64,000 bases of DNA from DASRAA01 sp963814165 (lineage in GTDB: Bacteria > Acidobacteriota > Terriglobia > Terriglobales > Acidobacteriaceae): the NCBI GenBank assembly GCA_963814165.1, contig CAWFBW010000007.1, positions 248,001 through 312,000 on the forward strand, given 5' to 3'. Below the pieces are notes generated by a model. It made no database searches. It was not told the DNA's origin and saw nothing but the letters and a program-made list of their open reading frames with translations. The first letter of the stretch is position 1; each line of letters starts with the position of its first letter. This document shows, in pieces, positions 25,631 through 34,302 of the stretch. The position numbers were made by a program, and so were the translations under genes.

Positions 25631-26329
25631 ATGAGTGCAACCGCAGTGGCAGCCAAGACAGGCGCCGTAAGCGTGCAAAATGTCGTCAAGATTTACCAGC
25701 GTGACAGCCAGCAGATCAAGGTGCTGGACGGCCTGAGCCTGGAAGTGCCACAAGGTGAGTTCCTGGCGTTGATGGGGCCGTCGGGCTCGGGCAAGACAAC
25801 GCTGCTGAACCTGATTGCCGGGATCGACCGGGCGACTTCCGGAAGCGTTCGCGTCGCGGGAACGGACCTTACTCCACTCTCCGAAGGCGAGCTGGCGAAG
25901 TGGCGCAGCCAGAATGTGGGATTCATCTTCCAGTTCTACAACCTGATTCCAGTGTTGAACGCCGTGGAGAATGTGGAGCTGCCGCTGCTGCTCAGCCACT
26001 TGTCGAAGAAGGAGCGCCGCGAGCGCGCCCTGACGGCTTTGCGCATCGTGGGACTGGCGGACCGGTCGAAGCATTATCCGCGGCAGCTATCCGGAGGACA
26101 GGAGCAGCGTGTGGCGATCGCGCGTGCCATCGTGACCGACCCGGCGGTGCTGGTGGCCGATGAGCCGACGGGCGATCTGGACAGCAAAAGCGCGGAAGAA
26201 ATCCTGGAGCTGATGCAGACTTTCAACAAAGAGTTCGGCAAAACCATTGTGATGGTGACGCACGATCCGCGCGCGGCGGCCGTCGCCCATACGCAGCGAC
26301 ATCTTGAGAAAGGAGTGCTTACCGCCTGA
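25631..26329 (+). CDS. ABC transporter ATP-binding protein (MacB/LolD-like)
   Basis: The ATG follows AGGAG. The 232-residue ATPase has Walker A GPSGSGKTTLL, Q-loop FIFQFYNLIP, signature LSGGQEQRVAIARA, Walker B VLVADEPTGDLDS and the switch His in VMVTHD. It belongs to the subfamily that drives FtsX-like permeases for lipoprotein or macrolide export. Its stop overlaps the next start (TGATG), showing translational coupling with the permease. Confidence 0.94.
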   Translation: MSATAVAAKTGAVSVQNVVKIYQRDSQQIKVLDGLSLEVPQGEFLALMGPSGSGKTTLLNLIAGIDRATSGSVRVAGTDLTPLSEGELAKWRSQNVGFIFQFYNLIPVLNAVENVELPLLLSHLSKKERRERALTALRIVGLADRSKHYPRQLSGGQEQRVAIARAIVTDPAVLVADEPTGDLDSKSAEEILELMQTFNKEFGKTIVMVTHDPRAAAVAHTQRHLEKGVLTA

Positions 26330-27504
26330 TGAAGTTCGCACCTCTGGTTCTCAAACATCTTCGCAAGAACTGGATCCGTACGCTCAGTACGATCGTGGCG
26401 TTGGCGGTGTGCATTTTTCTTTACTGCACGTTGCACACGGTGGTGCAGGCGGTGGAGTTCGGTCTGCACAGCGGCAACGCAGGACGGCTGGTGACACGGC
26501 ACTATGTCAGCCTGGTGTATCCCCTGCCGCAAACCTATAAACAGCGGGTGGCGGCCATCCCCGGAGTCCAGGAAGTAGTCATCGAGGCATGGTTCGGGGG
26601 AGTCTACCGCGACCCCAAGAATTTCTTCGCCAACTTTGCGGTCGAGCCGCAGCCGTTTCTCGACATCTTCCCCGAAATCACGCTGCCGGCGGACCAGAAG
26701 GAAAAATGGCTCAACGACATGCGCGGAGCGATTGTCGGGCGCAAGCTGGCAAACAGGTTCGGGTGGAAGGTCGGCGACGTGGTCCCGCTCGAAAGTACAA
26801 TCCCGCCGTATCGCATCGGGCATCCGTTCGAATTTGTGGTCGATGGCATTTACGACACCGACGAGCGCAAGTATCCGGGCACGGACTTGAACTCGTTCTA
26901 TTTCAACTACAAGTACCTGTACGAAGCTACTGGACAGCGAATCGGGATTGGCTGGCTCACGTCAAAGATCGACGATCCCAAGAACGCGGGCAAGATCAGC
27001 AAGGCAATTGACGCCGAATTTGAGAACTCCGACGCGGCCACCAAGACGGAGACGGAGCAGGCCTTCCTGGCCGGGTTTGTGGCGATGGCGGGCAACCTGG
27101 CACTGCTGCTGAACGGTATCGGACTGGCGGTGGCATTCACGATTCTGCTGGTGACCGCCAACACCATGAGCATCGCAGTGCGCGAGCGGCGGCAGGAGAT
27201 TGCCGTGCTGAAGACGCTGGGATTCTCGGGCGCGCTGGTGATGACGCTCATCATAAGCGAGGCACTACTGATCGGGGCGGCCGGAGGCCTGCTGGGTCTG
27301 TTGATCAGCAAGGGACTGCTGGGTGTGCTGCCTGAGGTACCGGTCCTGGGCGATATTGTTGCCACGTATCCAAACTTTGGACTTTCGCCGCAGACCGCGG
27401 GTTTGGGCATGGGCATTGCCCTGCTGCTGGGCCTTGCCGCTGGGTTCTTCCCCGCCATGTCGGGCTATCGCGCACGCATCGCCGAAGCGTTGAGGCAAAT
27501 CTGA
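26329..27504 (+). CDS. FtsX/MacB-type ABC permease, first subunit
   Basis: The 391-residue protein has an N-terminal helix (IRTLSTIVALAVCIFLYCTL), a large periplasmic domain (about 45-250) and three C-terminal helices containing the FtsX region. That region includes LNGIGLAVAFTILLVTANTM, VRERRQEIAVLKTLGFSG and the last helix before the conserved end SGYRARIAEALRQI. This is the four-helix MacB layout. It overlaps both neighbours by one base (TGATG on each side). With the second permease it probably forms a heterodimer. The substrate is unknown. Confidence 0.92.
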   Translation: MKFAPLVLKHLRKNWIRTLSTIVALAVCIFLYCTLHTVVQAVEFGLHSGNAGRLVTRHYVSLVYPLPQTYKQRVAAIPGVQEVVIEAWFGGVYRDPKNFFANFAVEPQPFLDIFPEITLPADQKEKWLNDMRGAIVGRKLANRFGWKVGDVVPLESTIPPYRIGHPFEFVVDGIYDTDERKYPGTDLNSFYFNYKYLYEATGQRIGIGWLTSKIDDPKNAGKISKAIDAEFENSDAATKTETEQAFLAGFVAMAGNLALLLNGIGLAVAFTILLVTANTMSIAVRERRQEIAVLKTLGFSGALVMTLIISEALLIGAAGGLLGLLISKGLLGVLPEVPVLGDIVATYPNFGLSPQTAGLGMGIALLLGLAAGFFPAMSGYRARIAEALRQI

Positions 27505-28673
27505 TGTCACTTCCGATTGGTTACAACGTTCGCAGTCTGGGTCAGCGGTGGAAGGTCACACTGCTGGCGGTCTTTGGCATCGCCATGGTGGTCGCCGTAT
27601 TCGTGACTCTGCTGTCGATGCAGGCGGGATTTCGCATCTCGCTACGCTCCACGGGATCGCCGCTCAACGGCATCGTGACCCAGCGCGGCTCGCAGTCGGA
27701 GCTGACATCGTGGATCCCGATTGCCGCCGCCAACATCGTCAAGGTAGACCCCCGCGTGGCGCGCAATAGCGAAGGCGTGCCATTGGCATCCTGTGAGGTT
27801 GTGATTCTTACCATGCGACCCAAACGCGCCGACAATCAACCCGCCAACATCACGTTTCGGGGCGTGTCACCAATCGGCATGCAGGTACGCAACGGAATCA
27901 AGATCGTAGACGGCCGGATGTTTACGCCCGGACTGTACGAAGTAATCGTCGGGAAGAAAATCGCCGACCGCGTAACCGGCCTCGACCTCGGTTCGACTCT
28001 CAACATCCAGAAAAAGGAATGGAAGGTGGTGGGACATTTCACCGCCGATGGGAGTTCGTTCGAAAGCGAAATCTGGGGTGATTACGATGCAATGGCGCCG
28101 GCCGTTGGTCGTAACGGAGGCTGCGAATCGCTGACGGTTCGACTGCAGGACCCCAAGACGTTGCCGGCGTTTGACAAGGAACTACGAGCCAATCCGCAGT
28201 TTCAGTTGCAGATCGACTCGGAGCCGAAGTACTACGAAAACCTTGCAGGTACAACCGCCAAGGCGCTACTTTTTCTCGCCGCATTCGTATCGGTGGTGAT
28301 GGGCATCGGCGCGGTGTTCGGTGCAATGAACACCATGTACGCCATCGTGTCGCAGCGGACGCGGGAGATCGGAACGCTGCGCGCGCTGGGCTTTTCGCGC
28401 TTCAGCATTCTGATTTCGTTTGTGGTGGAGTCAGTGCTGCTGGCTGGAATCGGCGGTGTGCTGGGATGCCTGCTGGCGCTGCCGATGAATGGCTTCACCA
28501 CGGCCACGGGGCAGACCAACAGCTTCAGCGAACTGGCGTTTGCGTTCCGGATCACGCCAACCATCGTCGTGATCGGGATTGGGTTCGCCGTACTGATGGG
28601 CTTCATTGGTGGACTGTTGCCGGCGTTCCGCGCGGCGCGGCTGCCGATTACGACGGCACTGCGAGAGGCGTAA
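27504..28673 (+). CDS. FtsX/MacB-type ABC permease, second subunit
   Basis: The 389-residue product is a paralogue of the gene before it: N-terminal helix (WKVTLLAVFGIAMVVAVFVT), a periplasmic domain, then FtsX helices around FLAAFVSVVMGIGAVFGAMN, SQRTREIGTLRALGFSR and GFAVLMGFIGGLLPAFRAAR. It is the last gene of the adaptor-ATPase-permease-permease operon, which ends at a strong hairpin. The two-permease arrangement, rather than one MacB fusion, implies an asymmetric exporter. Confidence 0.92.
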   Translation: MSLPIGYNVRSLGQRWKVTLLAVFGIAMVVAVFVTLLSMQAGFRISLRSTGSPLNGIVTQRGSQSELTSWIPIAAANIVKVDPRVARNSEGVPLASCEVVILTMRPKRADNQPANITFRGVSPIGMQVRNGIKIVDGRMFTPGLYEVIVGKKIADRVTGLDLGSTLNIQKKEWKVVGHFTADGSSFESEIWGDYDAMAPAVGRNGGCESLTVRLQDPKTLPAFDKELRANPQFQLQIDSEPKYYENLAGTTAKALLFLAAFVSVVMGIGAVFGAMNTMYAIVSQRTREIGTLRALGFSRFSILISFVVESVLLAGIGGVLGCLLALPMNGFTTATGQTNSFSELAFAFRITPTIVVIGIGFAVLMGFIGGLLPAFRAARLPITTALREA

Positions 28674-28708
28674 ATCGGTGGCCAGCGACTATCGGCTGGT
28701 AACTAGTT

Positions 28709-28732
28709 ACGGCGCGGATTTCTCCGCGCCGT
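28709..28732. terminator. Hairpin terminator after the exporter operon
   Basis: A perfect 10-bp stem, ACGGCGCGGA with TCCGCGCCGT, closes a TTTC loop 36 bases after the permease stop. The tail (CTTACT) is only weakly T-rich. It lies between convergent genes, so it may serve both strands. Confidence 0.65.
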
Positions 28733-28775
28733 CTTACTATCCGTTAAAGTTGCCGCTCGGAAGTCGCGCGGGCAG

Positions 28776-29611
28776 TTAGCGCCGCATTTTTCTGCGAATC
28801 GCGGCGAACATGCCAGCCAATCCCAGACTGCCAAGGGTGGAGTTCCAAGCCGTGGCGCCCGCGGCTACGGCACCCGTGCTGACGAGAGAAAGGGTTGCGG
28901 GCTCGGGTACCCCTGTCGAAGAAACGCAATTGCCGGTATTGACCGTATTCGTATCCATGGTGACGGCTGCGTTGAGGGCTATTGCCCTGCCGCAATCAAT
29001 GGTGACCCCGGTCGTCAAGGTGACACTCTGGTCCGCGATAACGCTGCCATAGAAATCGGTGGTTGTCCCCAACGTCGCGGAACTGCCGACTTGCCAGAAG
29101 ACCTGATCATTCATTCCCGGATTGATCACCAGCTATCGACGAAGCACTCGCTGTCGTCAGCGTACTGCCAATCTGGAAGACGATCATCGCGTTGTTGAGA
29201 CCCTGGAAATCGAGGGTAAGCTGCCCGGTCATCTGGGCGGACGTCATAAAGAAGTAGACGCCCGGAGCCAGCGTGAGGCCGCCAAGATCCTGGCCGGTAA
29301 GCGTCTGTGTCACGGCCAAGCCGGCGAGAAAGTTGAATCCCGTAAGCGCGTCGGCCTGTGCCTGCTGCGCGACGGCATCCGTCTGGTGGATCGTTCCGTT
29401 GACGATTCCCGGACCTCCGTCGACGGCAAGGAAGCCCGTGATCGAGGTACCGGGCCAGAGACCCAAGTCTCCGTTGATCACGCTGGGGCCAGTGTTGGTG
29501 ACGGTTGAAGCGCCGAGAACGCCGAAAGCATTGGCTGAGTTGAGGACACTGGCGTGGGCCGTCAGTGCAAGGAGAGGGAGCGCGATGCAAGCAGAAGCGA
29601 ATCAGTTTCAC
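28776..29611 (-). pseudogene. Frameshifted ice-binding-like (DUF3494) PEP-CTERM protein gene
   Basis: Three pieces in different frames add up to one secreted protein. The GTG at 29611 has AAAGGAG upstream and starts MKLIRF. A frame change near 29590 is needed to reach the signal core CIALPLLALTAHASV, then the DUF3494 body (VTNTGPSVINGDLGLWPGTS, GGLTLAPGVYFF, IVFQIGSTLTTASASSI). A second change near 29135 leads to NDQVFWQVGSSATLGT. The end has a PEP-CTERM signal: VPEPATLSL, a hydrophobic stretch, then RRKMRR. Single-base indels explain both breaks. Either the gene is dead or the sequence has errors there. Intact relatives are exported adhesin/ice-binding-like proteins. Confidence 0.8.
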
Positions 29612-30061
29612 AGGGTTCTCCTTTGCGAACAAGTGGGAGCGATTGCCACCTGAACCTGCGTGACGACCACTTATGTCGGCGAGAACTATAGCACTACTTG
29701 GCAAGAATCACCGCATATCATCACCTATTAGTGACAATGACGATCATGAGAGAATGATCAATCAAAGAGCCTTAGAACTGGTTGGAACGGCGCAAAGGAT
29801 AGATTTCGCGGGCGCGAACGACGTTTTTACCAATTCGGAACTCATAGCACAAACATGCTATACAAATACTGGCAGCCTGGTTAGACACTACGCGATAATG
29901 GGTTACTATGCGGTGTCGACGTGTCCATGTTTGTTGGATATGGGAGGTGCTGCAGCTTATCCGCAAAACAGCGCACGCCAATTGCTACTGAAGTAACAGT
30001 TTTATTTGGTGCGAGAAGAAGTAATTAATAAAGAGCAACTGACGCCGGCGCGGAGGTAACC
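29612..30061. other. Intergenic region, 450 bases, more AT-rich than its surroundings
   Basis: A 107-codon plus-strand frame is open here but has no ribosome site, no family features and unusual composition, so I do not call it. The region separates the PEP-CTERM gene from the divergent MarR-type gene and should hold both promoters. Confidence 0.45.
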
Positions 30062-30595
30062 GTGCAGAAAAATCTGGGACGCCCCCCTCGCACTACCCCC
30101 GAAACAAAGTCATTGAATCCTCTCAAACTATTTCCCGGCCTTTCATTTTCAATGATGTTTCGGTTCCTTTGGGTATCGAGGATTTATCGTCGCCGAATGA
30201 AGCAGTTTTGCGAGAAGAGGTATGACCTCGCGCCGAATCTGATTCTCATCCTTTTAGCTGCCAGCGAAAATCACATGCAACAGGGGTTGCTGGCGAAGAG
30301 CCTGGGAATTAACAAGAATGCCATGGTGTTTCTCATCAATAACCTTGAGCTACGAGGCCTCATTAAGCGCGTTGCAAATCCGGATAATCGACGAGAGAAG
30401 ATCATTGAATGCACACATGAGGGCACTCGGATCGTTACTGAGATTAAAACGAATTACCCGGAGATTGTTCGTTGGGGACTCTTTCCCCTGACGGATAATC
30501 AGATCGAGCAATTCGGTAAATTGCTGGCGCAGATCATTGATGGGGAGTCATCAGGGAAGCCGCCTCCGCCCCAAGTTCAACGTAAGAAAACGTAG
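30062..30595 (+). CDS. MarR-type transcriptional regulator
   Basis: The GTG start at 30062 follows GCGGAGG. The 177-residue protein has a winged-helix core: QQGLLAKSLGINKNAMVFL as helix-turn-helix and LIKRVANPDNRREKIIECTH as wing, the D-x-R-x-R-like segment typical of MarR. N-terminal and C-terminal helices would form the dimer. Extra basic residues (IYRRRMKQF) precede the core. Its neighbour is the broken PEP-CTERM gene in divergent orientation, a plausible but untested target. Confidence 0.85.
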   Translation: MQKNLGRPPRTTPETKSLNPLKLFPGLSFSMMFRFLWVSRIYRRRMKQFCEKRYDLAPNLILILLAASENHMQQGLLAKSLGINKNAMVFLINNLELRGLIKRVANPDNRREKIIECTHEGTRIVTEIKTNYPEIVRWGLFPLTDNQIEQFGKLLAQIIDGESSGKPPPPQVQRKKT

Positions 30596-30606
30596 TTGCG
30601 AAGCGG

Positions 30607-31272
30607 CTAGATTCGGAGGCCGGTGATACGCACGCCTGCGCTGTGGACCTTGTGACGGATGTTCAGGGTGATGAGCAGGGCGGTGATGGACTCGACGATG
30701 CGGGCATTTTCGAGTTTTCCGCCGTCAATGGCGCGGACGCCGGGGATTTTCACTGACAATTCCGAGGCAACCTGGCGGGCGCGCTCGTCGTCGCTGCAAA
30801 CGATAACGTCGCAATCGACATCTTGATCGCCGTCGAGCAGGTTCGCCGAGAGGCTGTGAAAGGCGGCAGCGACGGAGACGTTCTTGCCGACAATCTCGGC
30901 GGCCTGCTCTGCTGCGGAGCCTTGCCATACACCCAACATGCGGGTGGGGCGTCCTCCGATGGCGGTGGCAAGTGGGACCGTTGCGTCGATCAAAACGGTT
31001 CCCTGCCGAAATGACGGCTTGAGTTGCTTGAGGAGTTCGGCTTGTCCAGCGAAAGGCACGGTCAACACGACAACGTCGCACATCTTCACTGCGACAGCAT
31101 TCTCCACTCCTTCGACGCTGCCCAGGACTCCCGTCTTCTGAGCAATTTCTGCGGCGGCGGCTTGGGCGCGGGAGGCATCGCGCGAACCGATGACGATCTG
31201 CTCTCCGGCGCGCGCCCAGCGAAGGGCCAACCCTGATCCCTCGGGTCCGGTACCGCCGACGATAGCGATCAA
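30607..31272 (-). CDS. npdG: F420H2:NADP+ oxidoreductase (NADPH-dependent F420 reductase)
   Basis: The 221-residue protein starts MIAIVGGTGPEGSGLALRWA, the Rossmann nucleotide site of the Fno/NpdG family. It continues with the NADP phosphate loop IVIGSRDASRAQ, VVVLTVPFAGQ, VLIDATVPLA and AAAFHSLSANLL. The C-terminal end, ITALLITLNIRHKVHSAGVR, matches the family. It transfers hydride between NADPH and coenzyme F420. Its start overlaps the cofH stop by four bases (ATGA), so it is translationally coupled to F420 biosynthesis. This strongly supports the assignment. Confidence 0.92.
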   Translation of the reverse strand: MIAIVGGTGPEGSGLALRWARAGEQIVIGSRDASRAQAAAAEIAQKTGVLGSVEGVENAVAVKMCDVVVLTVPFAGQAELLKQLKPSFRQGTVLIDATVPLATAIGGRPTRMLGVWQGSAAEQAAEIVGKNVSVAAAFHSLSANLLDGDQDVDCDVIVCSDDERARQVASELSVKIPGVRAIDGGKLENARIVESITALLITLNIRHKVHSAGVRITGLRI

Positions 31273-32495
31273 GCTGCTCCTCCTGCGCTCACGGACTGAG
31301 GAGCGGCTGGCGCGGGCGAGTCGAAGTAATGCGAGTAGGTGGTATTACGTTGGGCGGGAGTGCGTCCGAGTTCGCGAATGCGCTCCTGGAATTCGTCGGG
31401 CGAGACATACTGCCCCGCGGTCGCTCCGGCGAGCCGCGAGATGTTTTCCTCGAAGAGCGTGCCGCCGTAGTCGTCGGCGCCGGCGAGCATTGCCAATTGA
31501 GAAAGTTCGCGGCCCAGCTTTACCCAGGAGACTTGCACGTGATTGATGGATCTGGCCAACATCACGCGGGCCAAGGCGTGGACGCGGATGTGCTCCGCCA
31601 CGCTACCACCTGGTCGCGAGAGGTTCTGTTCGAACAATAGTGTGTGATCGTGAATGAAGCCGAGCGGCACGAACTCGGTGAAGCCGGCGGTGCGGGATTG
31701 GATGTCGCGCAGAAGCAGAATATGGTTGACCCACTGCTCGGGAGATTCGCGGTGGCCGTACATCATGGTCGAGGTGCTGCGGATGCCACACTCATGCGCA
31801 GTCTCGATGATCTCGCACCACTGCGCGGTGGTGAGTTTGTTGCGCGAGAGCACAAGGCGCACAGAGTCGTCGAGAATTTCGGCCGCGGTGCCGGGAAGCG
31901 TGTCGAGTCCGTTTTCGCGCAACATGGTAAGGTAGTCGCGAATGGACATGCCGGTGAGTTCGACTCCGTACAACATTTCCATGGGCGAAAACGCGTGCAC
32001 GTGCATGCCGGGCACGGCGGATTTCACAGCGCGCAGGACATCGCGGTAATAAAGCGGCGACAGATTGCGGGGCAGACCTCCCTGGATGCAAACCTCTGTA
32101 GCCCCCCAAGTTGCAGCTTCACGGGCCTTCTCGCCAACTTCTTCCGGGGAGAGGAAGTACGCGGTGCCGTCGCGCGGCGCGACGCTGAAAGCGCAGAATT
32201 TGCAGCCAACAAAACAGACGTTAGTGAAGTTGATGTTGCGGGTGACCACGTAACTGATTACGTCGCCCACAAGCTGGCGGCGGAGGTCGCTGGCGGCCAC
32301 AGCAAGGCCGAAGAGATCGTCCCCGTTGGCCGAGGCTAGAAGCAGACACTCTTCGCGGGTGAGAACGGTGCCGTCAAGGGATTGCAGGACTTTTTCGAGC
32401 GCCGCTTGAACGGCGGGAGAAACTCGCGGGCGAACGTCGGTCCAGCGTGTATTTTGCAGCGTCTGAAGATTGCACCAACCCAATGTACCCATCAC
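31269..32495 (-). CDS. cofH: FO synthase subunit 2, radical SAM CofH
   Basis: CofH joins tyrosine to the uracil intermediate in making the deazaflavin FO, with CofG. The 408-residue product has the radical SAM cluster motif NVCFVGCKFCAFSV (C-x3-C-x2-C), then VCIQGGLPRNLS, MHVHAFSPMEM, LPGTAAEILDD, STMMYGHRESPEQWVNHILL and AGADDYGGTLFEENIS, all family signatures. The start at 32495 (MMGTLGW) is the first in frame. A palindromic element lies between it and cofE. Bacteria with separate cofG and cofH contrast with the actinobacterial fusion FbiC. Confidence 0.95.
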   Translation of the reverse strand: MMGTLGWCNLQTLQNTRWTDVRPRVSPAVQAALEKVLQSLDGTVLTREECLLLASANGDDLFGLAVAASDLRRQLVGDVISYVVTRNINFTNVCFVGCKFCAFSVAPRDGTAYFLSPEEVGEKAREAATWGATEVCIQGGLPRNLSPLYYRDVLRAVKSAVPGMHVHAFSPMEMLYGVELTGMSIRDYLTMLRENGLDTLPGTAAEILDDSVRLVLSRNKLTTAQWCEIIETAHECGIRSTSTMMYGHRESPEQWVNHILLLRDIQSRTAGFTEFVPLGFIHDHTLLFEQNLSRPGGSVAEHIRVHALARVMLARSINHVQVSWVKLGRELSQLAMLAGADDYGGTLFEENISRLAGATAGQYVSPDEFQERIRELGRTPAQRNTTYSHYFDSPAPAAPQSVSAGGAA

Positions 32496-32617
32496 TTCCC
32501 TGCTTCTTCTTGCGGACGCAGCCTCGGGATATTTTCCGGGCCCGAGAACAATCGGACCGCAGTGTCAGGATACCGAGAGAGCGTCGAAACACCAATCAGC
32601 AAGGTGGATCGAAGTCC

Positions 32618-32644
32618 CTCAGGGGCTAAAGCCCAAGTCCTGAG
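32618..32644. repeat. TAAA-loop palindrome
   Basis: CTCAGG and CCTGAG at the outside enclose GGGC-TAAA-GCCC. It belongs to the same style as three further palindromes in the next 180 bases, all with a TAAA loop. It may act as a terminator-like or dispersed palindromic repeat in the cofE-cofH gap. Confidence 0.6.
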
Positions 32645-32655
32645 ATGTCACCAAC

Positions 32656-32819
32656 GGCACGGCTAAAGAGGCTGCTGAAAAAGTCTGAAGAGACTACGCC
32701 TCGCGGACTAAAGTCCGCTCGGCGCACCGAAAACAAAGGACCTGTACGGCGCAGCTAAAGCTGCGCCCCTTCAAAACACGATCAAAAGCGAGTTTTTCAG
32801 CAGCCTGTAAAGCCGTGCC
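32656..32819. repeat. Split TAAA-loop palindrome interrupted by an inserted element
   Basis: The left half GGCACGGC-TAAAG (32656-32668) and the right half TAAAG-CCGTGCC (32808-32819, sharing the G) form an 8-bp stem with TAAA loop once the 139 bases between are removed. TAAAG occurs on both sides, as a target-site duplication would. The right half continues CCCCTTCAAA, as does the palindrome inside the insert (32749-32766 and following). Confidence 0.7.
32669..32807. mobile_element. MITE-like element with terminal inverted repeats
   Basis: The 139-base element has inverted ends: GGCTGCTGAAAAAGTC at 32670-32685 and GAGTTTTTCAGCAGCC at 32790-32805 match at 14 of 16 positions. It is flanked by a 5-base direct repeat, TAAAG. 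Inside are two perfect palindromes with TAAA loops: GCGGAC/GTCCGC (32703-32718) and GCGCAGC/GCTGCGC (32749-32766). There is no coding capacity, so it must be non-autonomous. It lies between cofE and cofH without breaking a gene. Confidence 0.7.
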
Positions 32820-32852
32820 CCTTCAAAGCGAAATAGCAAACTTGCTACACAC

Positions 32853-33629
32853 TTACCGGAATAAATCCTGCTCTGCCGGACGCACGATTTGATTCGCGCT
32901 ACCCTTGCCGCGCTGGTAGCGGTAACCCCGAATTATACAAGCGGGAACGGTGGCATTCTTCCCGCAGACGAGTCCGGCGACGCAGGCGAGCTCGTCGGCG
33001 ACACACTCTTCGGTGGCATGCAATTTGTAACCGTAGGCATCCGATTGGCCCCGATAATCGTGCATGGCCGTCATACCGGCAAGGCCAATGGCGACCTCGT
33101 TCAACCCTTCGCGCCAGGCCCGGCCGAAGCTGTCGGCAATGATGACCGGAACATGAAGCGCGGTGCGCTTCTTGATTCTCCGCATGGTTTTCGCCGCGGA
33201 ACGATCTGGATCGAAGGGCAGGAGCACCGCGGTCTTGCCACCGTCCACATTGGAAACATCGATGCCGCCGTTTGCGCAGACGAGGCCGTGCGCTGTTTCC
33301 GTGATCAGGACGTGGGCCTTGCGCACGACGCGCTTGGCCTCGCGCAGAGCGAGTTCGATGACGCGGGGGTCAGAGCCGTTCTTCGCGGCGAAGCGCTTCG
33401 CCGACGGCGATGGCTTCACGGTGGCCAGCTCCACCGTGCGTCCTTCGGCCTTGGAAACGATCTTGTGCTTTACGACGAGAATGTCGCCCTCGTGGAAACG
33501 CAGGCCACCAAGCGTAAGTGCATCAATCACGAGGTCGGCGATGGAGTCCGACGGCGATATTTCGCCTATTCCCCAGACGGGAATCGCCTGAATTCCGCTG
33601 CTGGCCGTCAGTCCGGTGGATTTCGCCAT
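32853..33629 (-). CDS. cofE: Coenzyme F420-0:L-glutamate ligase CofE
   Basis: CofE adds glutamates to F420-0 with GTP. The start at 33629 overlaps the cofC stop by one base (TGATG), which decides against ATG at 33677. The 258-residue product shows VWGIGEISPSDSIADLVIDA, GDILVVKHKIVSKAEG, SDPRVIELALREAKRVVR, VLITETAHGLVCANGGIDVS, DSFGRAWREGLNEVAIGLAG and ADELACVAGLVCGK. It has the CofE domain only. The C-terminal nitroreductase-like domain of actinobacterial FbiB, which reduces dehydro-F420, is missing. Confidence 0.95.
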   Translation of the reverse strand: MAKSTGLTASSGIQAIPVWGIGEISPSDSIADLVIDALTLGGLRFHEGDILVVKHKIVSKAEGRTVELATVKPSPSAKRFAAKNGSDPRVIELALREAKRVVRKAHVLITETAHGLVCANGGIDVSNVDGGKTAVLLPFDPDRSAAKTMRRIKKRTALHVPVIIADSFGRAWREGLNEVAIGLAGMTAMHDYRGQSDAYGYKLHATEECVADELACVAGLVCGKNATVPACIIRGYRYQRGKGSANQIVRPAEQDLFR

Positions 33630-34300
33630 CAGCCGGCCGCTTCCCATTCGGCGTCGCGAGGTGAAGCGTATCCCCACGCGCGGAGCAAGCGCTGGGCGTG
33701 AGTGTCGCCGTCGCGCTGTAGAAGCAGGTCGAGTTCATGGGGCTGGTCGATGTCGAGCCCAATGCCCGGCAATTCGAGAATCACCAGCGGCTTGCCCGTC
33801 TGGCGCACGGCTTCACAATGCGGCAGAAAGCTATCGTTACCGAAGCGCAGCGGGATGAGGTTGGCGGGCCGCCGCACCACGCAGTTACTGCCGCGCCGGT
33901 CGTAGGCCGGAACGAACAGCGCGCCCTCGACAGGAGCGCCGTCGAGAACAGCATTCAGTTCCGCGCTGGTGACGAGGGGAATGTCACCCGGGATCACGAC
34001 GGCAGTGTCATAGCCGCGCACTTCGCACCATGCGGTCGCCATTTCGATGGCCGCGGTTTCGCTCTCGTTGCGGAGATCTTCGATGACGCGGAAATTGAAT
34101 TCATGGGCGAGCGACGCGGCCCAGGCATCGCCGGTAACGAGGAAGAGATCCAGGCGGCTGGAAACTCCGGAGGCGGCGGTGAGCACATCGCGCAACATGG
34201 CCTCGGCCAACTGCGTGCGATGCTTCTGATCGAGGGCGGCGGCGAGGCGCTGCTTGGCGTCGCCCATGGACTTTACGGGAACGAGCAGGGCGGCAGGCAT
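33629..34300 (-). CDS. cofC: 2-phospho-L-lactate/PEP guanylyltransferase CofC/FbiD
   Basis: The start at 34300 lies two bases after the cofD stop and gives MPAALLVPVKSMGDAKQRLA, the normal N-terminus; an earlier in-frame ATG runs inside cofD. The 223-residue enzyme activates phospholactate or phosphoenolpyruvate with GTP. It has the MobA-like fold with VVIPGDIPLVTSAELNAVL as metal loop, DRRGSNCVVRRPANLIPLRF, and the end GIGLDIDQPHELDLLL. Which substrate it uses cannot be read from sequence by eye. It is coupled to cofE by an overlapping stop-start. Confidence 0.93.
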   Translation of the reverse strand: MPAALLVPVKSMGDAKQRLAAALDQKHRTQLAEAMLRDVLTAASGVSSRLDLFLVTGDAWAASLAHEFNFRVIEDLRNESETAAIEMATAWCEVRGYDTAVVIPGDIPLVTSAELNAVLDGAPVEGALFVPAYDRRGSNCVVRRPANLIPLRFGNDSFLPHCEAVRQTGKPLVILELPGIGLDIDQPHELDLLLQRDGDTHAQRLLRAWGYASPRDAEWEAAG

Positions 34301-34302
34301 GG

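Noticed and set aside
29673..29996. 107-codon plus-strand frame in an AT-richer gap
   Set aside because: No ribosome site, no recognisable domain and unusual composition; support was too weak for a gene call.
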